Below, piece by piece: positions 15,966-25,514 of a stretch of DNA of 64,000 nt. The first letter of the stretch is position 1. Each line of letters begins with the position of its first letter. The position numbers and the translations under genes were made by a program. A model generated the notes under the pieces. It saw only the letters and a list, made by a program, of their open reading frames with translations. It had not been told where the DNA came from and did not search any database. The stretch comes from Streptomyces sp. NBC_01451. Its GTDB lineage: Bacteria; Actinomycetota; Actinomycetes; Streptomycetales; Streptomycetaceae. The stretch lies in contig NZ_CP109479.1 of assembly GCF_036227485.1 (NCBI RefSeq), positions 7,254,001 through 7,318,000 on the forward strand. The letters run 5' to 3'.

Positions 15966-17582
15966 CTACCGCTTGGCGAAGTCGCCCTCGGGGATCGCCT
16001 GTCCGTCCGCCCCCACGACCTTCCGGTCGCCCAGCGGCTCGTCCAGCCGCACCGTCTCGTACGTCGCCTTGGCGAGCGCGATGCAGACCTTGCCCTTCTC
16101 GGTCGTCGAGGTCGCGGTCACCGTCACCCGCTCACCGTCGTTCCCGTCCTCCCGCGCCGACGCCGTGTACCTGCTGCACACCCCGCCCCAGAAGCCCACG
16201 GTCAGCTCCTTGCCGTCGGCGGAGACCGTGTAGCCCTCGATCCTCATCTCACGCGTCGTCGTCCCCGACGTCGGCTCGTCGCCGGGTGCGGTCGGCGTCG
16301 CCGTCGGTGACGGCTCCGCGCTCGTCCCGGAACCGGCCCCGGCCAGATACCGGGGGTCGATCGCCGGATACGTCACCGTGAAGCCCTCGGCGGCACCCTG
16401 CGCCCGTACCTCGAAGAGCCACGACGGCACCAGCGCCGGCCGCCCCGCCACGGAGTGCGAGGCGAGCCCGAACACCGCCTTGCCGACGGTGAGCGTCTCC
16501 TTCTGGCTGGTCGTCGCGGTACCGCACGGCGCCTCCAGGCGGTCCTTCAGCGGTACGGGGCTGGCGCACCCCCCGATGCCCATGCGGTGCCCGGGAGTCG
16601 CCACGGCGCCGGGCTCGTTGAGCAGGGCCAGCGTCGCCCTGGCGCCGAGCACCGGATACGTGTCGCTCTTCACCGGCGTCGACAACTGGCCGCTGCCGGC
16701 CACCACTTCGCCCTGTGCGCTGACCTGGAGGCCGGTCGTCCAGCCGTAGGTGGGCAGCCCGCCGACCACCGGGTCGGCGTTCACCACCCGCTGGGTGCCC
16801 ATGATCCCGCTCGCGTCCAGCTTCGCGTCGTCCTGGCCGACCGCCTTCAGAACCGGCGCCACGGCCTTCTTCGCCACCGCCTCGCTCACCGGATCGACGG
16901 TCGTCCCCTCGGCGGAGGGGTTCTGCGCGCACACGGTCGTGCTCTTGCAGTTGTCGGAACCCCCGGCGAGGTAGCGGCTGAAGGACCAGGTCCCCGGCGC
17001 CTGCCTGGTCACCCGCAGGAAGGGCCCCGTCCCGTCCTTCGCCGTGCCGACCAGCCAGCTCTCGGCCTCCGTCACCGGCTTGCCCTCGACGCCGAGCGCC
17101 TGGGCCAGCCGGGTCACCTGGGCCGCCGTGATCGTTCCCTCGCCGTTCTTCGCCGTCGTGTACACCGGCGCCGAGGCGGGCCCGGCGGGCAGTGCGCCGT
17201 CCGCCCGGTAGGTCACCCCGTTCGGGTCGGGTTCACCGGGCGCGATGCCGTTCGTACCGCCCGTGTCACCCGTACCGCCCCCGGTGTAGCCGTCGAGGGC
17301 CAGCGGCGGGGGAGTGGTGCCGTCGCCGCCCGGCGCGGACGTGTCCGTACGGTCGTCGTCGCCCGAGCCGCCGGCCAGGCTGGTGGTGAGGTAAGCCCCA
17401 CCACCCCCGACGAGCAGGACCGCGGCGGCGACCGAGGCGACGAGCACCGGGGACCGGCGCCGGGACGGGCGCTCCGCGTCGCTCTCCGCCGGCGCGGCCT
17501 CGGTGGTGCCGTCCGCTTCGGCCCCGGAGGCCTTGCCTTCGGCGTCGTCGGCGTCGTCGTGATCGGGTCGCTCGGTGTTCAC
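15966..17582 (-). CDS. Large membrane-anchored extracellular protein, unknown function
   Basis: A 538-residue protein with an acidic cytosolic N-terminus (about 1-44), a single membrane helix at 45-67 (VLVASVAAAVLLVGGGGAYL) and a long extracytoplasmic part. The external region starts with Gly/Asp/Thr-rich linker (70-120) and continues with soluble sequence holding several Cys (for instance CKSTTVCAQNP, GGCASPV, APCGTAT, GGVCSRY, KVCIAL), which could form disulfides outside the cell. A second Pro/Thr/Ser linker lies near 435-460. I recognise the layout from Streptomyces but know no function. The start is GTG at 17582. Confidence 0.75.
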   Translation of the reverse strand: MNTERPDHDDADDAEGKASGAEADGTTEAAPAESDAERPSRRRSPVLVASVAAAVLLVGGGGAYLTTSLAGGSGDDDRTDTSAPGGDGTTPPPLALDGYTGGGTGDTGGTNGIAPGEPDPNGVTYRADGALPAGPASAPVYTTAKNGEGTITAAQVTRLAQALGVEGKPVTEAESWLVGTAKDGTGPFLRVTRQAPGTWSFSRYLAGGSDNCKSTTVCAQNPSAEGTTVDPVSEAVAKKAVAPVLKAVGQDDAKLDASGIMGTQRVVNADPVVGGLPTYGWTTGLQVSAQGEVVAGSGQLSTPVKSDTYPVLGARATLALLNEPGAVATPGHRMGIGGCASPVPLKDRLEAPCGTATTSQKETLTVGKAVFGLASHSVAGRPALVPSWLFEVRAQGAAEGFTVTYPAIDPRYLAGAGSGTSAEPSPTATPTAPGDEPTSGTTTREMRIEGYTVSADGKELTVGFWGGVCSRYTASAREDGNDGERVTVTATSTTEKGKVCIALAKATYETVRLDEPLGDRKVVGADGQAIPEGDFAKR

Positions 17583-17774
17583 CGCATCGCTCCTTCGGCT
17601 CCCAGCTGTCCCGGCTGTCCCGGCCGGCCGCCCCTGTCACCGACAGGCACCGGCAGGTCGTACACCGCGTCCTCTTTACGGGGGACAGCGATGGGACGCA
17701 GCGGGGGAGCGCACGGTTCCCGTCGAGCGCTGGTCGACGGGGTGCCGTCGGCCGCGACCCGTCCTGGCCGGACC

Positions 17775-18020
17775 CTAGTCGCCGTACTCCGGCATGGCGT
17801 CCACCAGCCGCGCCGAGGCGGGCGGGACGGTCACCCCGTGGATACGGGACGGGGAGACGGGCAGGGCGATGATCCGGTCCGGGGCCGCCCAGTGCGGCGC
17901 CATCCGGGCGCAGTCGCCGCGCAGGGAGGCCAGATCCCCTTCGAGGTCGTACGGAGCGGCACCCGGTCCCGAGTGCAGTTGCTGGACCTGAAGGGCCTGT
18001 TGGACCTTGAAGTTCGTCAT
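17775..18020 (-). CDS. Small conserved protein of unknown function (81 aa)
   Basis: An 81-residue protein starting MTNFKVQQALQVQQLHSG and ending ARLVDAMPEYGD, with one Cys and no membrane segment. It is read from ATG at 18020 and is divergent from the PfkB-type kinase. The frame stays open upstream to 18338, but that extension lies antisense to the kinase gene and looks like a shadow. The 190 bases between it and the preceding 538-residue gene hold no gene or clear signal. The existence of the protein is likely but not certain. Confidence 0.55.
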   Translation of the reverse strand: MTNFKVQQALQVQQLHSGPGAAPYDLEGDLASLRGDCARMAPHWAAPDRIIALPVSPSRIHGVTVPPASARLVDAMPEYGD

Positions 18021-18153
18021 AACGGAACCGTATGCACCGGATACCCCGCGAGAAAGATCTACTATCGGGTAGTTTTGCCGCTTCAGCGAGTACGGGCCGA
18101 CCGGGTAGCGTGAACTGTCAATCCCCCTCCCCTCGCAGGAGAGTGTCCCCGTC

Positions 18154-19128
18154 GTGCGTATCGCAGTCACCGGCTCCATCGCCACCGACCACCTCATGAC
18201 CTTCCCCGGCCGTTTCGCCGACCAACTCGTCGCGGACCAGTTGCACACGGTCTCGCTCTCGTTCCTGGTCGACAACCTCGACGTACGCCGGGGTGGCGTG
18301 GGCGCGAACATCGCCTTCGGCATGGGCCAGCTCGGCACCAGGCCGATCCTGGTCGGGGCCGCCGGTGCCGACTTCGACGACTACCGCGCCTGGCTGGACC
18401 GCCACGGCGTGGACACCGAGTCGGTGCACATCTCCGAGACGCTGCACACCGCGCGTTTCGTGTGCACCAACGACGCCGACCACAACCAGATCGGCTCCTT
18501 CTACACCGGCGCCATGAGCGAGGCCCGGCTGATCGAGCTGAAGACCGTCGCCGACCGCGTCGGCGGCCTCGACCTGGTCTCGATCGGCGCGGACGACCCC
18601 GAGGCGATGCTCCGCCACACCGAGGAGTGCCGCACCCGGTCCATCCCGTTCGCCGCCGACTTCTCCCAGCAGATCGCCCGCATGGACGGCGACGACATCA
18701 AGATCCTGCTGGAGGGCGCCGCCTACCTCTTCTCGAACGAGTACGAGAAGGGCCTCATCGAGTCGAAGACCGGCTGGTCCGACGCCGAGATCCTCGCCAG
18801 GGTCGGCACCCGGGTGACCACCCTCGGCGCCCAGGGCGTACGCATCGAGCGCGTCGGCGAGGAGCCGATCGAGGTCGGCTGCCCGGAGGAGGAGGCCAAG
18901 GTCGAGCCCACGGGCGTCGGCGACGCGTTCCGCGCGGGCTTCCTCTCCGGCCTGGTGTGGGGCGTCTCCCTGGAGCGGGCCGCACAGGTCGGCTGCATGC
19001 TGGCGACTCTCGTCATCGAGACGGTGGGCACGCAGGAGTACCAGCTGCGGCGGGCCCACTTCATGGAGCGCTTCGCCAAGGCGTACGGAGACGAGGCCGC
19101 GGCGGAGGTCCAGGGGCATCTGGGCTGA
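18154..19128 (+). CDS. PfkB-family carbohydrate/nucleoside kinase
   Basis: A 324-residue ribokinase-fold kinase. It begins MRIAVTGSIATDHLMTFPGRF, has the PfkB glycine-rich entry segment RRGGVGANIAFGMGQLG, and carries the C-terminal PfkB signature EPTGVGDAFRAGFLSGLVWG, in which the GVGD Asp is the catalytic base. The N-terminal sequence is close to the adenosine-kinase type known from mycobacteria, so adenosine is a likely substrate; a sugar is possible. The start is GTG at 18154 with CAGGAGAG about 10 bases upstream. A GC-rich hairpin follows, before the convergent cysteine desulfurase gene. Confidence 0.88.
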   Translation: MRIAVTGSIATDHLMTFPGRFADQLVADQLHTVSLSFLVDNLDVRRGGVGANIAFGMGQLGTRPILVGAAGADFDDYRAWLDRHGVDTESVHISETLHTARFVCTNDADHNQIGSFYTGAMSEARLIELKTVADRVGGLDLVSIGADDPEAMLRHTEECRTRSIPFAADFSQQIARMDGDDIKILLEGAAYLFSNEYEKGLIESKTGWSDAEILARVGTRVTTLGAQGVRIERVGEEPIEVGCPEEEAKVEPTGVGDAFRAGFLSGLVWGVSLERAAQVGCMLATLVIETVGTQEYQLRRAHFMERFAKAYGDEAAAEVQGHLG

Positions 19129-19155
19129 TTCGTCGTCCGCGGGCGCGCGGGGGCC

Positions 19156-19179
19156 GGGGGCGCGGGTCCCCGCGCCCCC
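19156..19179. terminator. GC hairpin terminator between convergent genes
   Basis: GGGGGCGCGG (19156-19165) pairs exactly with CCGCGCCCCC (19170-19179) around GTCC. It lies between the PfkB-type gene and the cysteine desulfurase fusion gene. Confidence 0.7.
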
Positions 19180-19191
19180 GAGGCAGGTGGG

Positions 19192-20568
19192 TCAGCTCAA
19201 CCGGCGGACCAGATATGCCGTTCCCTTCTCCGCCTGCTCCTCGCCCACGTACTCCTGGTCCCGCATCTCGCACCACGCCGGGATGTCCAGGCGGGCCGCC
19301 TCGTCGTCCGAGAGGACACGGATCGTGGCGCCCACCTGGACATCGCCGATGACCTTCGCCAGTTCGATCACCGGGATCGGGCACCGCTTGCCGAGCGCGT
19401 TCACGACGAGCGCGTCCTTCTCCCGGAGCGTCACCGGAAGCGGCGCGCCCAGCTTCTCCCGTACGGCCGTCACCGCGCCCGGCAGGACGGACAGGAACCG
19501 GTCGACCTCCTCGGCCGGGGTCCCGGCCGGCAACGACACCCGTACGTTTCCCTCACTCAGGACGCCCATCGCCCGAAGCACATGGCTCGGCGTCAACGTG
19601 CTGCTCGTACAGGACGAGCCGGAGGAGACGGAGAAACCGGCGCGGTCCAGCTCGTGCAGCAGTGTCTCCCCGTCGGCGTAGAGACACGAGAAGGTGACGA
19701 CGCCGGGCAGCCGCCGGACCGGATCGCCGACCACCTCCACGTCCGTCACCAGCTGCGGCACCCGCGCCCGGATCCGCTCCGTCAGCTCCCGCAGCCGCAC
19801 CGCCTCCTGGGCCGCCTCGGCCCGTACCGCGCGCAACGAGGCCGCCGCCGCGACGATCGCCGGAAGGTTCTCGAACCCGGCCGACCGCCCCGACTCCCGC
19901 TCGTCCACGGGCCCTTGGACCGCGAACCGCACCCCCTTGCGCACGGCAAGCAGGCCGACCCCCGAAGGCCCACCCCACTTGTGGGCACTCGCCGCCAGCA
20001 AGGACCAGGGCCCCGCGACCGCCGCCCACCCCAGCGACTGCGCCGCGTCCACCAGCAGCGGCACCCCGGCCGCCCGGCACGCCTCGGCCACCTCCGCCAC
20101 CGGCTGCTCGGTCCCCACCTCGTGGTTGGCCGACTGGAGACACGCCAGCGCCGTGTCGGCCCGTACGGCGGCCTCGTACGCCTCGACGGCCACGGCACCG
20201 TGGCGGTCCACCGCGACCGTCGTCACCTCGCCGCCCGCCGCCTCCCAGTCCTCCGCCGAATGGAGCACCGAAGAGTGTTCGACCGCGGACACGATCAGGT
20301 GACGTCCGACGCGACGCCGGCCCGCGAGAGCGCCCGCGATACCCGTGTGCACGGCCCGCGTACCGGATGAGGTGAAGGTCAGCTCATCAGGACGGCACCC
20401 CACGGCCTCGGCGGCGGCCTCCCGGGCGGCGTCCAGCAGCATCCGGGCCCGCCGCCCCTCCCTGTACAGACGCGCGGGATCCGCCCACCCCTCGTCGAGG
20501 GACGCCAACAGGGCCTGCCGGGCAACGGGATGAAGGGGAGCGGAGGACGCGGCATCGAAGTAGGACAC
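19192..20568 (-). CDS. Cysteine desulfurase fused to TusA sulfurtransferase
   Basis: Residues 1-375 are a NifS-type cysteine desulfurase: PLP-binding Lys K197 in ASAHKWGGP, the HE and D contacts (SANHEVG, LVDAAQSLG) and the mobile-loop catalytic Cys C320 in SSGSSCTSSTLTPSHVL. Residues 385-458 are a TusA/SirA domain with its acceptor Cys at C396 in GKRCPIPVIELAK. The fusion should pass persulfide sulfur from C320 to C396 within one chain, for tRNA thiolation, molybdopterin or another sulfur acceptor. The start is GTG at 20568; TAGCGT 6 bases before it on the minus strand suggests a leaderless transcript. It is divergent from ctaC. Confidence 0.92.
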   Translation of the reverse strand: MSYFDAASSAPLHPVARQALLASLDEGWADPARLYREGRRARMLLDAAREAAAEAVGCRPDELTFTSSGTRAVHTGIAGALAGRRRVGRHLIVSAVEHSSVLHSAEDWEAAGGEVTTVAVDRHGAVAVEAYEAAVRADTALACLQSANHEVGTEQPVAEVAEACRAAGVPLLVDAAQSLGWAAVAGPWSLLAASAHKWGGPSGVGLLAVRKGVRFAVQGPVDERESGRSAGFENLPAIVAAAASLRAVRAEAAQEAVRLRELTERIRARVPQLVTDVEVVGDPVRRLPGVVTFSCLYADGETLLHELDRAGFSVSSGSSCTSSTLTPSHVLRAMGVLSEGNVRVSLPAGTPAEEVDRFLSVLPGAVTAVREKLGAPLPVTLREKDALVVNALGKRCPIPVIELAKVIGDVQVGATIRVLSDDEAARLDIPAWCEMRDQEYVGEEQAEKGTAYLVRRLS

Positions 20569-20613
20569 ACCCCAACGCTAAGTCCTCGACAAGGGGTACG
20601 AGGTCCCACCCGA

Positions 20614-20660
20614 GGGGCACGGGGAACTGCGCGATCAACCACAGCGCACCCGCACCCGCC
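20614..20660 (+). repeat. Dispersed intergenic repeat family 1, copy D (short form)
   Basis: Reads GGGGCACGGGGAACTGCGCG then ATCAACCACAGCGCACCCGC. The left flank GTCCCACCC is shared with copy B. It sits in the divergent region between the desulfurase fusion and ctaC (20569-20884, 316 bases), unlike the other copies, which follow gene ends. Confidence 0.65.
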
Positions 20661-20760
20661 AACCGACAGAACCCCCCACCCCAGCAGGCGCCCGACTCCC
20701 CATCAGACCCCTTCGGGGTGACCCCCGGCGCGTTGGGGACCCTCCCCGCGCGACCCCAAA

Positions 20761-20801
20761 TTGCGTCCAGTAGGGTTTGGTCCGCATAAACATCCAAACC
20801 C
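20761..20801 (+). promoter_or_regulatory. Candidate ctaC promoter with an 8-bp inverted repeat
   Basis: GGGTTTGG (20773-20780) and CCAAACCC (20794-20801) are exact inverted repeats with a 13-base spacer. TTGCGT (20761) and CATAAA (20785) could be -35 and -10 elements with an 18-base spacer; TAGGGT at 20771 is an alternative -10. The repeat overlaps either promoter and lies 84 bases before the ctaC start, so regulator binding is plausible. Confidence 0.4.
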
Positions 20802-20884
20802 CTGCCCGACGCAGGGCGGCGACCGACCCCGAGAAGGCAGGCCGCAGCCGATCCGCGCGGGCGAGACTCTCGGGAAGGCGCTAC

Positions 20885-21877
20885 GTGAGTCCCAACGGCT
20901 CCGACCTCCCCCACGCCCTGGGGGGCGCGGGCGGTACCCCCACGCCGCGGCGCCCGTTGCGGCGGAAGCTGCTGCAGGCATTGACTGCGGGCCTGGTCCT
21001 GGCGACCGCGACCGGTTGCACATACAAGGACTTCCCCCGCCTTGGTATGCCCACCCCCACCACGGAAGAGGCTCCCCGGATCCTCTCGCTGTGGCAGGGA
21101 TCCTGGGCAGCCGCGCTCGCCACCGGCGTGCTGGTCTGGGGCCTGATCCTGTGGAGCGCCATGTTCCACCGGCGCAGCCGCACCAAGGTCGAAGTACCTC
21201 CGCAGACCCGGTACAACATGCCCATCGAGGCGCTGTACACCGTGGTTCCGCTGATCATCGTCTCGGTGCTCTTCTACTTCACGGCACGTGACGAGTCGAA
21301 GCTCCTCGACACCTCCAAGAAGCCCGACCTGACGGTCAACGTCGTGGGCTTCCAGTGGAGCTGGGGCTTCAACTACATCGAGAACGTCGAGGGTTCCACC
21401 GGCGACGCGAACACCGACGAGAACCTGGCCGCCATTCCGGACCGGTTCAAGAAGGACTTCCCGGCCAACGCCGGCGGTGTCTACGACGTCGGCACTCCCG
21501 GTGTGAAGAACCCGCAGACCGGCAACCCCGGCCCGACCCTCTGGCTGCCCAAGGGCAAGACGGTCCGCTTCGTCCTCACCTCGCGTGACGTCATCCACTC
21601 CTTCTGGGTGGTGCCGTTCCTGATGAAGCAGGACGTCATCCCGGGCCACACCAACGCCTTCCAGGTGACCCCCAACAAGGAGGGCACCTTCCTCGGCAAG
21701 TGTGCGGAGCTTTGCGGCGTCGACCACTCCCGGATGCTGTTCAACGTGAAGGTCGTCTCCCCCGAGCGCTACGAGCAGCACCTCAAGGACCTCGCGAAGA
21801 AGGGGCAGACCGGTTACATTCCCGCCGGCATCGCGCAGACGAGCCACGAGAAGAACCGGGAGACGACAAACCTGTGA
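20885..21877 (+). CDS. ctaC: Cytochrome c oxidase subunit II
   Basis: A 330-residue CuA-carrying subunit of the aa3 oxidase. It has a lipobox-like signal ending ATGC with C45, two membrane helices (about 68-88 and 110-130) and an external cupredoxin domain with [18 protein letters not shown] and the CuA site [12 protein letters not shown]. It receives electrons directly from the bc1 complex in actinobacteria. I chose the GTG at 20885, with GGAAGG upstream, over a longer frame from 20777. Its stop overlaps the ctaD GTG (GTGA at 21874-21877), so the two are translationally coupled. Confidence 0.93.
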   Translation: MSPNGSDLPHALGGAGGTPTPRRPLRRKLLQALTAGLVLATATGCTYKDFPRLGMPTPTTEEAPRILSLWQGSWAAALATGVLVWGLILWSAMFHRRSRTKVEVPPQTRYNMPIEALYTVVPLIIVSVLFYFTARDESKLLDTSKKPDLTVNVVGFQWSWGFNYIENVEGSTGDANTDENLAAIPDRFKKDFPANAGGVYDVGTPGVKNPQTGNPGPTLWLPKGKTVRFVLTSRDVIHSFWVVPFLMKQDVIPGHTNAFQVTPNKEGTFLGKCAELCGVDHSRMLFNVKVVSPERYEQHLKDLAKKGQTGYIPAGIAQTSHEKNRETTNL

Positions 21878-23610
21878 GCATCCTCAACGAACCCCAGGGT
21901 GCCGCCGCAGCTGAGGACTCGTACGAGAACGAGCTGCCGGTACGGCGCAAGCAGCCCGGCAACGTGGTCATCAAGTGGCTCACCACCACGGACCACAAGA
22001 CGATCGGCACGCTGTATCTGGTGACGTCGTTCGCGTTCTTCTGCATCGGTGGCGTGATGGCGCTCTTCATGCGCGCCGAGCTGGCCCGGCCGGGCCTTCA
22101 GATCATGTCGAACGAGCAGTTCAACCAGGCGTTCACGATGCACGGCACGATCATGCTGCTGATGTTCGCGACGCCGCTGTTCGCCGGCTTCACCAACTGG
22201 ATCATGCCGCTGCAGATCGGCGCCCCCGACGTCGCGTTCCCGCGGCTGAACATGTTCGCCTACTGGCTGTACCTGTTCGGCTCGACGATCGCGGTCGGCG
22301 GCTTCCTCACCCCCAGCGGTGCTGCCGACTTCGGCTGGTTCGCCTACTCCCCGCTGTCCGACGCCGTCCGCTCCCCGGGCATCGGCGCCGACCTGTGGAT
22401 CATGGGCCTGGCCTTCTCCGGCTTCGGCACCATCCTCGGCGCGGTCAACTTCATCACCACCATCATCTGCATGCGCGCACCCGGCATGACCATGTTCCGC
22501 ATGCCGATCTTCGTGTGGAACGTGCTGCTGACCGCGGTCCTCGTCCTGCTGGCCTTCCCCGTTCTCGCCGCCGCGCTCTTCGCGCTGGAGGCGGATCGGA
22601 AATTCGGCGCACACATCTTCGATGCCGCCAACGGTGGTGCCCTGCTGTGGCAGCACCTGTTCTGGTTCTTCGGGCATCCGGAGGTGTACATCATCGCGCT
22701 GCCGTTCTTCGGCATCATCAGCGAGGTCATCCCGGTCTTCTCCCGCAAGCCGATGTTCGGCTACATGGGCCTGATCGGCGCGACCATCGCCATCGCCGGC
22801 CTCTCCGTGACGGTGTGGGCCCACCACATGTACGTCACCGGCGGAGTCCTCCTCCCGTTCTTCTCCTTCATGACGTTCCTCATCGCCGTACCGACGGGCG
22901 TGAAGTTCTTCAACTGGATCGGAACCATGTGGAAGGGGTCCCTGTCGTTCGAGACCCCGATGCTCTGGGCCACCGGCTTCCTCATCACCTTCACCTTCGG
23001 TGGTCTGACCGGTGTCATCCTGGCGTCGCCGCCGATGGACTTCCACGTCTCGGACTCCTACTTCGTGGTGGCGCACTTCCACTACGTGGTGTTCGGCACG
23101 GTCGTGTTCGCGATGTTCTCCGGCTTCCACTTCTGGTGGCCGAAGATGACCGGCAAGATGCTCGACGAACGCCTCGGCAAGATCACGTTCTGGACCCTGT
23201 TCATCGGCTTCCACGGCACCTTCCTCGTCCAGCACTGGCTGGGCGCCGAGGGCATGCCGCGCCGGTACGCGGACTACCTCGCGGCGGACGGCTTCACCGC
23301 GCTGAACACGATCTCGACGATCAGCTCGTTCCTGCTCGGTCTGTCCGTGCTCCCGTTCCTCTACAACGTGTGGAAGACCGCGAAGTACGGCAAGAAGGTC
23401 GAGGTCGACGACCCCTGGGGCTACGGCCGTTCGCTGGAGTGGGCCACCTCGTGCCCGCCCCCGCGGCACAACTTCCTCACCCTGCCGCGGATCCGCAGTG
23501 AATCCCCGGCCTTCGACCTGCACCACCCCGAGATCGCAGCGCTCGACCAGCTGGAGAACGCCGGGCACGGCGAGAAGGCTCTCGCGGGCAGCAAGGAGGC
23601 GGGCAAGTGA
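21874..23610 (+). CDS. ctaD: Cytochrome c oxidase subunit I
   Basis: A 578-residue haem-copper oxidase core with twelve membrane helices. Visible landmarks are [13 protein letters not shown] at the N-terminus, [18 protein letters not shown] (haem a ligand His), [14 protein letters not shown] (CuB His and the cross-linked Tyr), [10 protein letters not shown] (CuB His pair) and [11 protein letters not shown] (haem a and a3 His). It reduces oxygen to water while pumping protons. The start is GTG at 21874, overlapping the ctaC stop; the end overlaps ctaF. Confidence 0.96.
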   Translation: MSILNEPQGAAAAEDSYENELPVRRKQPGNVVIKWLTTTDHKTIGTLYLVTSFAFFCIGGVMALFMRAELARPGLQIMSNEQFNQAFTMHGTIMLLMFATPLFAGFTNWIMPLQIGAPDVAFPRLNMFAYWLYLFGSTIAVGGFLTPSGAADFGWFAYSPLSDAVRSPGIGADLWIMGLAFSGFGTILGAVNFITTIICMRAPGMTMFRMPIFVWNVLLTAVLVLLAFPVLAAALFALEADRKFGAHIFDAANGGALLWQHLFWFFGHPEVYIIALPFFGIISEVIPVFSRKPMFGYMGLIGATIAIAGLSVTVWAHHMYVTGGVLLPFFSFMTFLIAVPTGVKFFNWIGTMWKGSLSFETPMLWATGFLITFTFGGLTGVILASPPMDFHVSDSYFVVAHFHYVVFGTVVFAMFSGFHFWWPKMTGKMLDERLGKITFWTLFIGFHGTFLVQHWLGAEGMPRRYADYLAADGFTALNTISTISSFLLGLSVLPFLYNVWKTAKYGKKVEVDDPWGYGRSLEWATSCPPPRHNFLTLPRIRSESPAFDLHHPEIAALDQLENAGHGEKALAGSKEAGK

Positions 23611-24005
23611 AGGTCCAGGGCAAGATGTTCATCTGGCTCGCCGTCTTCGTCCTCGCCATGGCGATCGTCTACGGCGTGTGGTCGAAGGAGCCGGCGGGCA
23701 CCACGGCGCTCTTCCTGGCCTTCGGCCTGTGCATCATGGTCGGCTACTACCTGGCCTTCACGGCCCGGCGGGTCGACGTGGGCGCCCAGGACAACAAGGA
23801 AGCGGATGTCGCGGACGACGCCGGCGAGGTCGGGTTCTTCAGCCCGCACAGCTGGCAGCCGCTCTCGCTGGGCATCGGCGGCGCGCTCCTGTTCCTGAGC
23901 GTCGCGATCGGCTGGTGGCTGGCGTACTTCGCGGCCCCGATCCTCCTGATCGGCCTGTGGGGCTGGGTCTTCGAGTACTACCGCGGTGAGAACCGCACCC
24001 AGTAA
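23607..24005 (+). CDS. ctaF: Cytochrome c oxidase subunit IV, actinobacterial type
   Basis: A 132-residue membrane protein with four helices (about 7-23, 32-50, 86-103 and 106-122) and the typical N-terminus [20 protein letters not shown]. CtaF is a small subunit found only in actinobacterial aa3 oxidases and needed for assembly of the bc1-aa3 supercomplex. GTGA overlap with ctaD at 23607-23610 shows coupling. A hairpin with a T-rich tail follows, so ctaC-ctaD-ctaF is a complete operon. Confidence 0.92.
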   Translation: MKVQGKMFIWLAVFVLAMAIVYGVWSKEPAGTTALFLAFGLCIMVGYYLAFTARRVDVGAQDNKEADVADDAGEVGFFSPHSWQPLSLGIGGALLFLSVAIGWWLAYFAAPILLIGLWGWVFEYYRGENRTQ

Positions 24006-24021
24006 CACGCCCAGTGCTCAG

Positions 24022-24066
24022 GGGAGCCCGGACACTCCGTCAGGAGAGTCCGGGCTCCCTCTTTTG
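24022..24066 (+). terminator. Intrinsic terminator of the ctaCDF operon
   Basis: GGGAGCCCGGAC (24022-24033) pairs with GTCCGGGCTCCC (24048-24059), with an inner CTCC-GTCA-GGAG stem, and is followed by TCTTTTG. This is the clearest T-tailed terminator in the window. Confidence 0.9.
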
Positions 24067-24135
24067 CCACACCCTCGTTCCCTCGCACGGATCACCCGCC
24101 GCGCCGAGGCCGCCGCACGTTCTTAGCGTGAGGGC

Positions 24136-25398
24136 ATGAGGCACTCACCGCGTAACCGTACGGTCGTCAGCTGCACCCTCCTGGTGGCCGCCCTGGGCGC
24201 GTCCGCCACCGCCTGCGGCTCCGACGGCCATCCCCTTTCGGCGAAGCCGTACGACGCGGCTGAGCGGATCTCCTTCGGCGGCTCCGTCGGCGAGGGCGGG
24301 AAGGCCGACCCGGACAAGCCCCTGGAGGTCACCTCCGACGACTCCGACGACCGCATCACGGACGTCACCGCCGTCGACGAGAGCGGGCGCTACGTGGCCG
24401 GCGAGCTCTCCGCGGACGGCAGCCGCTGGCGCAGCACCTCCCCCCTGGCCGCGGGCGCCCGCTACACGGTCCGGGTGAGCACGGAGGACGAGGACGGCGC
24501 CCCCGGCCGCGAGACCCGCACCTTCGACACCAGCAGGCCGACCACCAAGAAGCGCCTCGACGTCACCTTCGGCCCGAAGGCGGGCACGTACGGCGTGGGC
24601 CAGCCGGTGACGGCCGAACTCAGCGAACCCGTACGGGGGAAGGCGCAGCGCGCGATAGTCGAGCGCGCCCTCAAGGTGGACTCGATCCCCACCACCGAGG
24701 GCGCGTGGCACTGGGTGGACGACAAGGAACTCCACTACCGGCCCAAGGAGTACTGGCCCGCCAAGGCCACCGTCCAGGTCCGCAGCAACCTGCCCGGCAT
24801 CAAGGTCTCCGACCGACTCTGGGGCGGCAAGGCCAAGCCCCTGACGTTCAGCACCGGCGACCGGGTCATAGCCGTCACGGACGCGTCGTCCCACGAGATG
24901 ACCGTCTACAAGAACGACAAGGTGATCAACACCATCCCCGTCACCACGGGGAAGCCCGGCTTCGAGACCCGCAACGGCGTCAAGGTCGTACTCGGCAAGG
25001 AGTACTTCGTACGTATGCGCGGCACCAGCATCGGGATAGCCGAGGGCAGTGCCGACTCGTACGACCTGCCGGTCTACTACGCCACCCGGGTGACCTGGAG
25101 CGGCGAGTACGTCCACGCGGCACCCTGGTCCGTGGGCTCCCAGGGCTCCGCCAACGTCAGCCACGGCTGCACCGGAATGAGCACCGGAAACGCCGAGTGG
25201 TTCTTCGACAACGTCCGGGAAGGCGACGTCGTCAAGGTCGTCAACTCCTACGGCGACACCATGGAGACCTTCGGCAACGGCTTCGGCGACTGGAACCTGA
25301 ACTGGAAGAAGTGGCAGGGCGGAAGCGCCCTCGCGACCACTTCTCCAGAGGGCTCAAATCCAGCCAACCAGGTACGCCTGACCCCGCAGAGCATCTGA
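24136..25398 (+). CDS. L,D-transpeptidase lipoprotein with Ig-like domains
   Basis: A 420-residue cell-wall enzyme. The signal peptide ends in a lipobox with C27 (ATACGSD). Two Ig-like domains follow (about 40-135 and 140-240). The YkuD catalytic domain (about 243-375) has H327 in YVHAAPW and the nucleophile C345 in SHGCTGMS. Such enzymes make 3-3 cross-links in peptidoglycan or attach proteins to it; the architecture matches mycobacterial LdtMt2-like proteins. A start at ATG 24136 gives a good signal sequence. Position between ctaF and ctaE is conserved in Streptomyces as I recall, but no functional link is known. Confidence 0.92.
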   Translation: MRHSPRNRTVVSCTLLVAALGASATACGSDGHPLSAKPYDAAERISFGGSVGEGGKADPDKPLEVTSDDSDDRITDVTAVDESGRYVAGELSADGSRWRSTSPLAAGARYTVRVSTEDEDGAPGRETRTFDTSRPTTKKRLDVTFGPKAGTYGVGQPVTAELSEPVRGKAQRAIVERALKVDSIPTTEGAWHWVDDKELHYRPKEYWPAKATVQVRSNLPGIKVSDRLWGGKAKPLTFSTGDRVIAVTDASSHEMTVYKNDKVINTIPVTTGKPGFETRNGVKVVLGKEYFVRMRGTSIGIAEGSADSYDLPVYYATRVTWSGEYVHAAPWSVGSQGSANVSHGCTGMSTGNAEWFFDNVREGDVVKVVNSYGDTMETFGNGFGDWNLNWKKWQGGSALATTSPEGSNPANQVRLTPQSI

Positions 25399-25420
25399 CG
25401 AGGGGCGCGGGTCCCACCCA

Positions 25421-25490
25421 GGGGCGCGGGGCTGTGACATTTGCGGCTCCGCCGCGGGGCGCGACAAGCCACAGCGAACCCGCACCCGCC
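25421..25490 (+). repeat. Dispersed intergenic repeat family 1, copy B (long form)
   Basis: GGGGCGCGGGGCTGTGACAT then TTGCGGCTCCGCCGCGGGGC, ending CAAGCCACAGCGAACCCGCACCC. A partial GGGGCGCGGGTCCCACCC precedes it at 25402. It lies between the L,D-transpeptidase and the convergent receiver-like gene, where it replaces an ordinary terminator. Confidence 0.7.
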
Positions 25491-25514
25491 GAACAGACCG
25501 GTCGAACCGAGCTC

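Noticed and set aside
21814..23568. A 584-codon open frame antisense to ctaD
   Set aside because: Its composition mirrors the third-codon GC bias of ctaD, and the protein has no recognisable domain; ctaD is certain.
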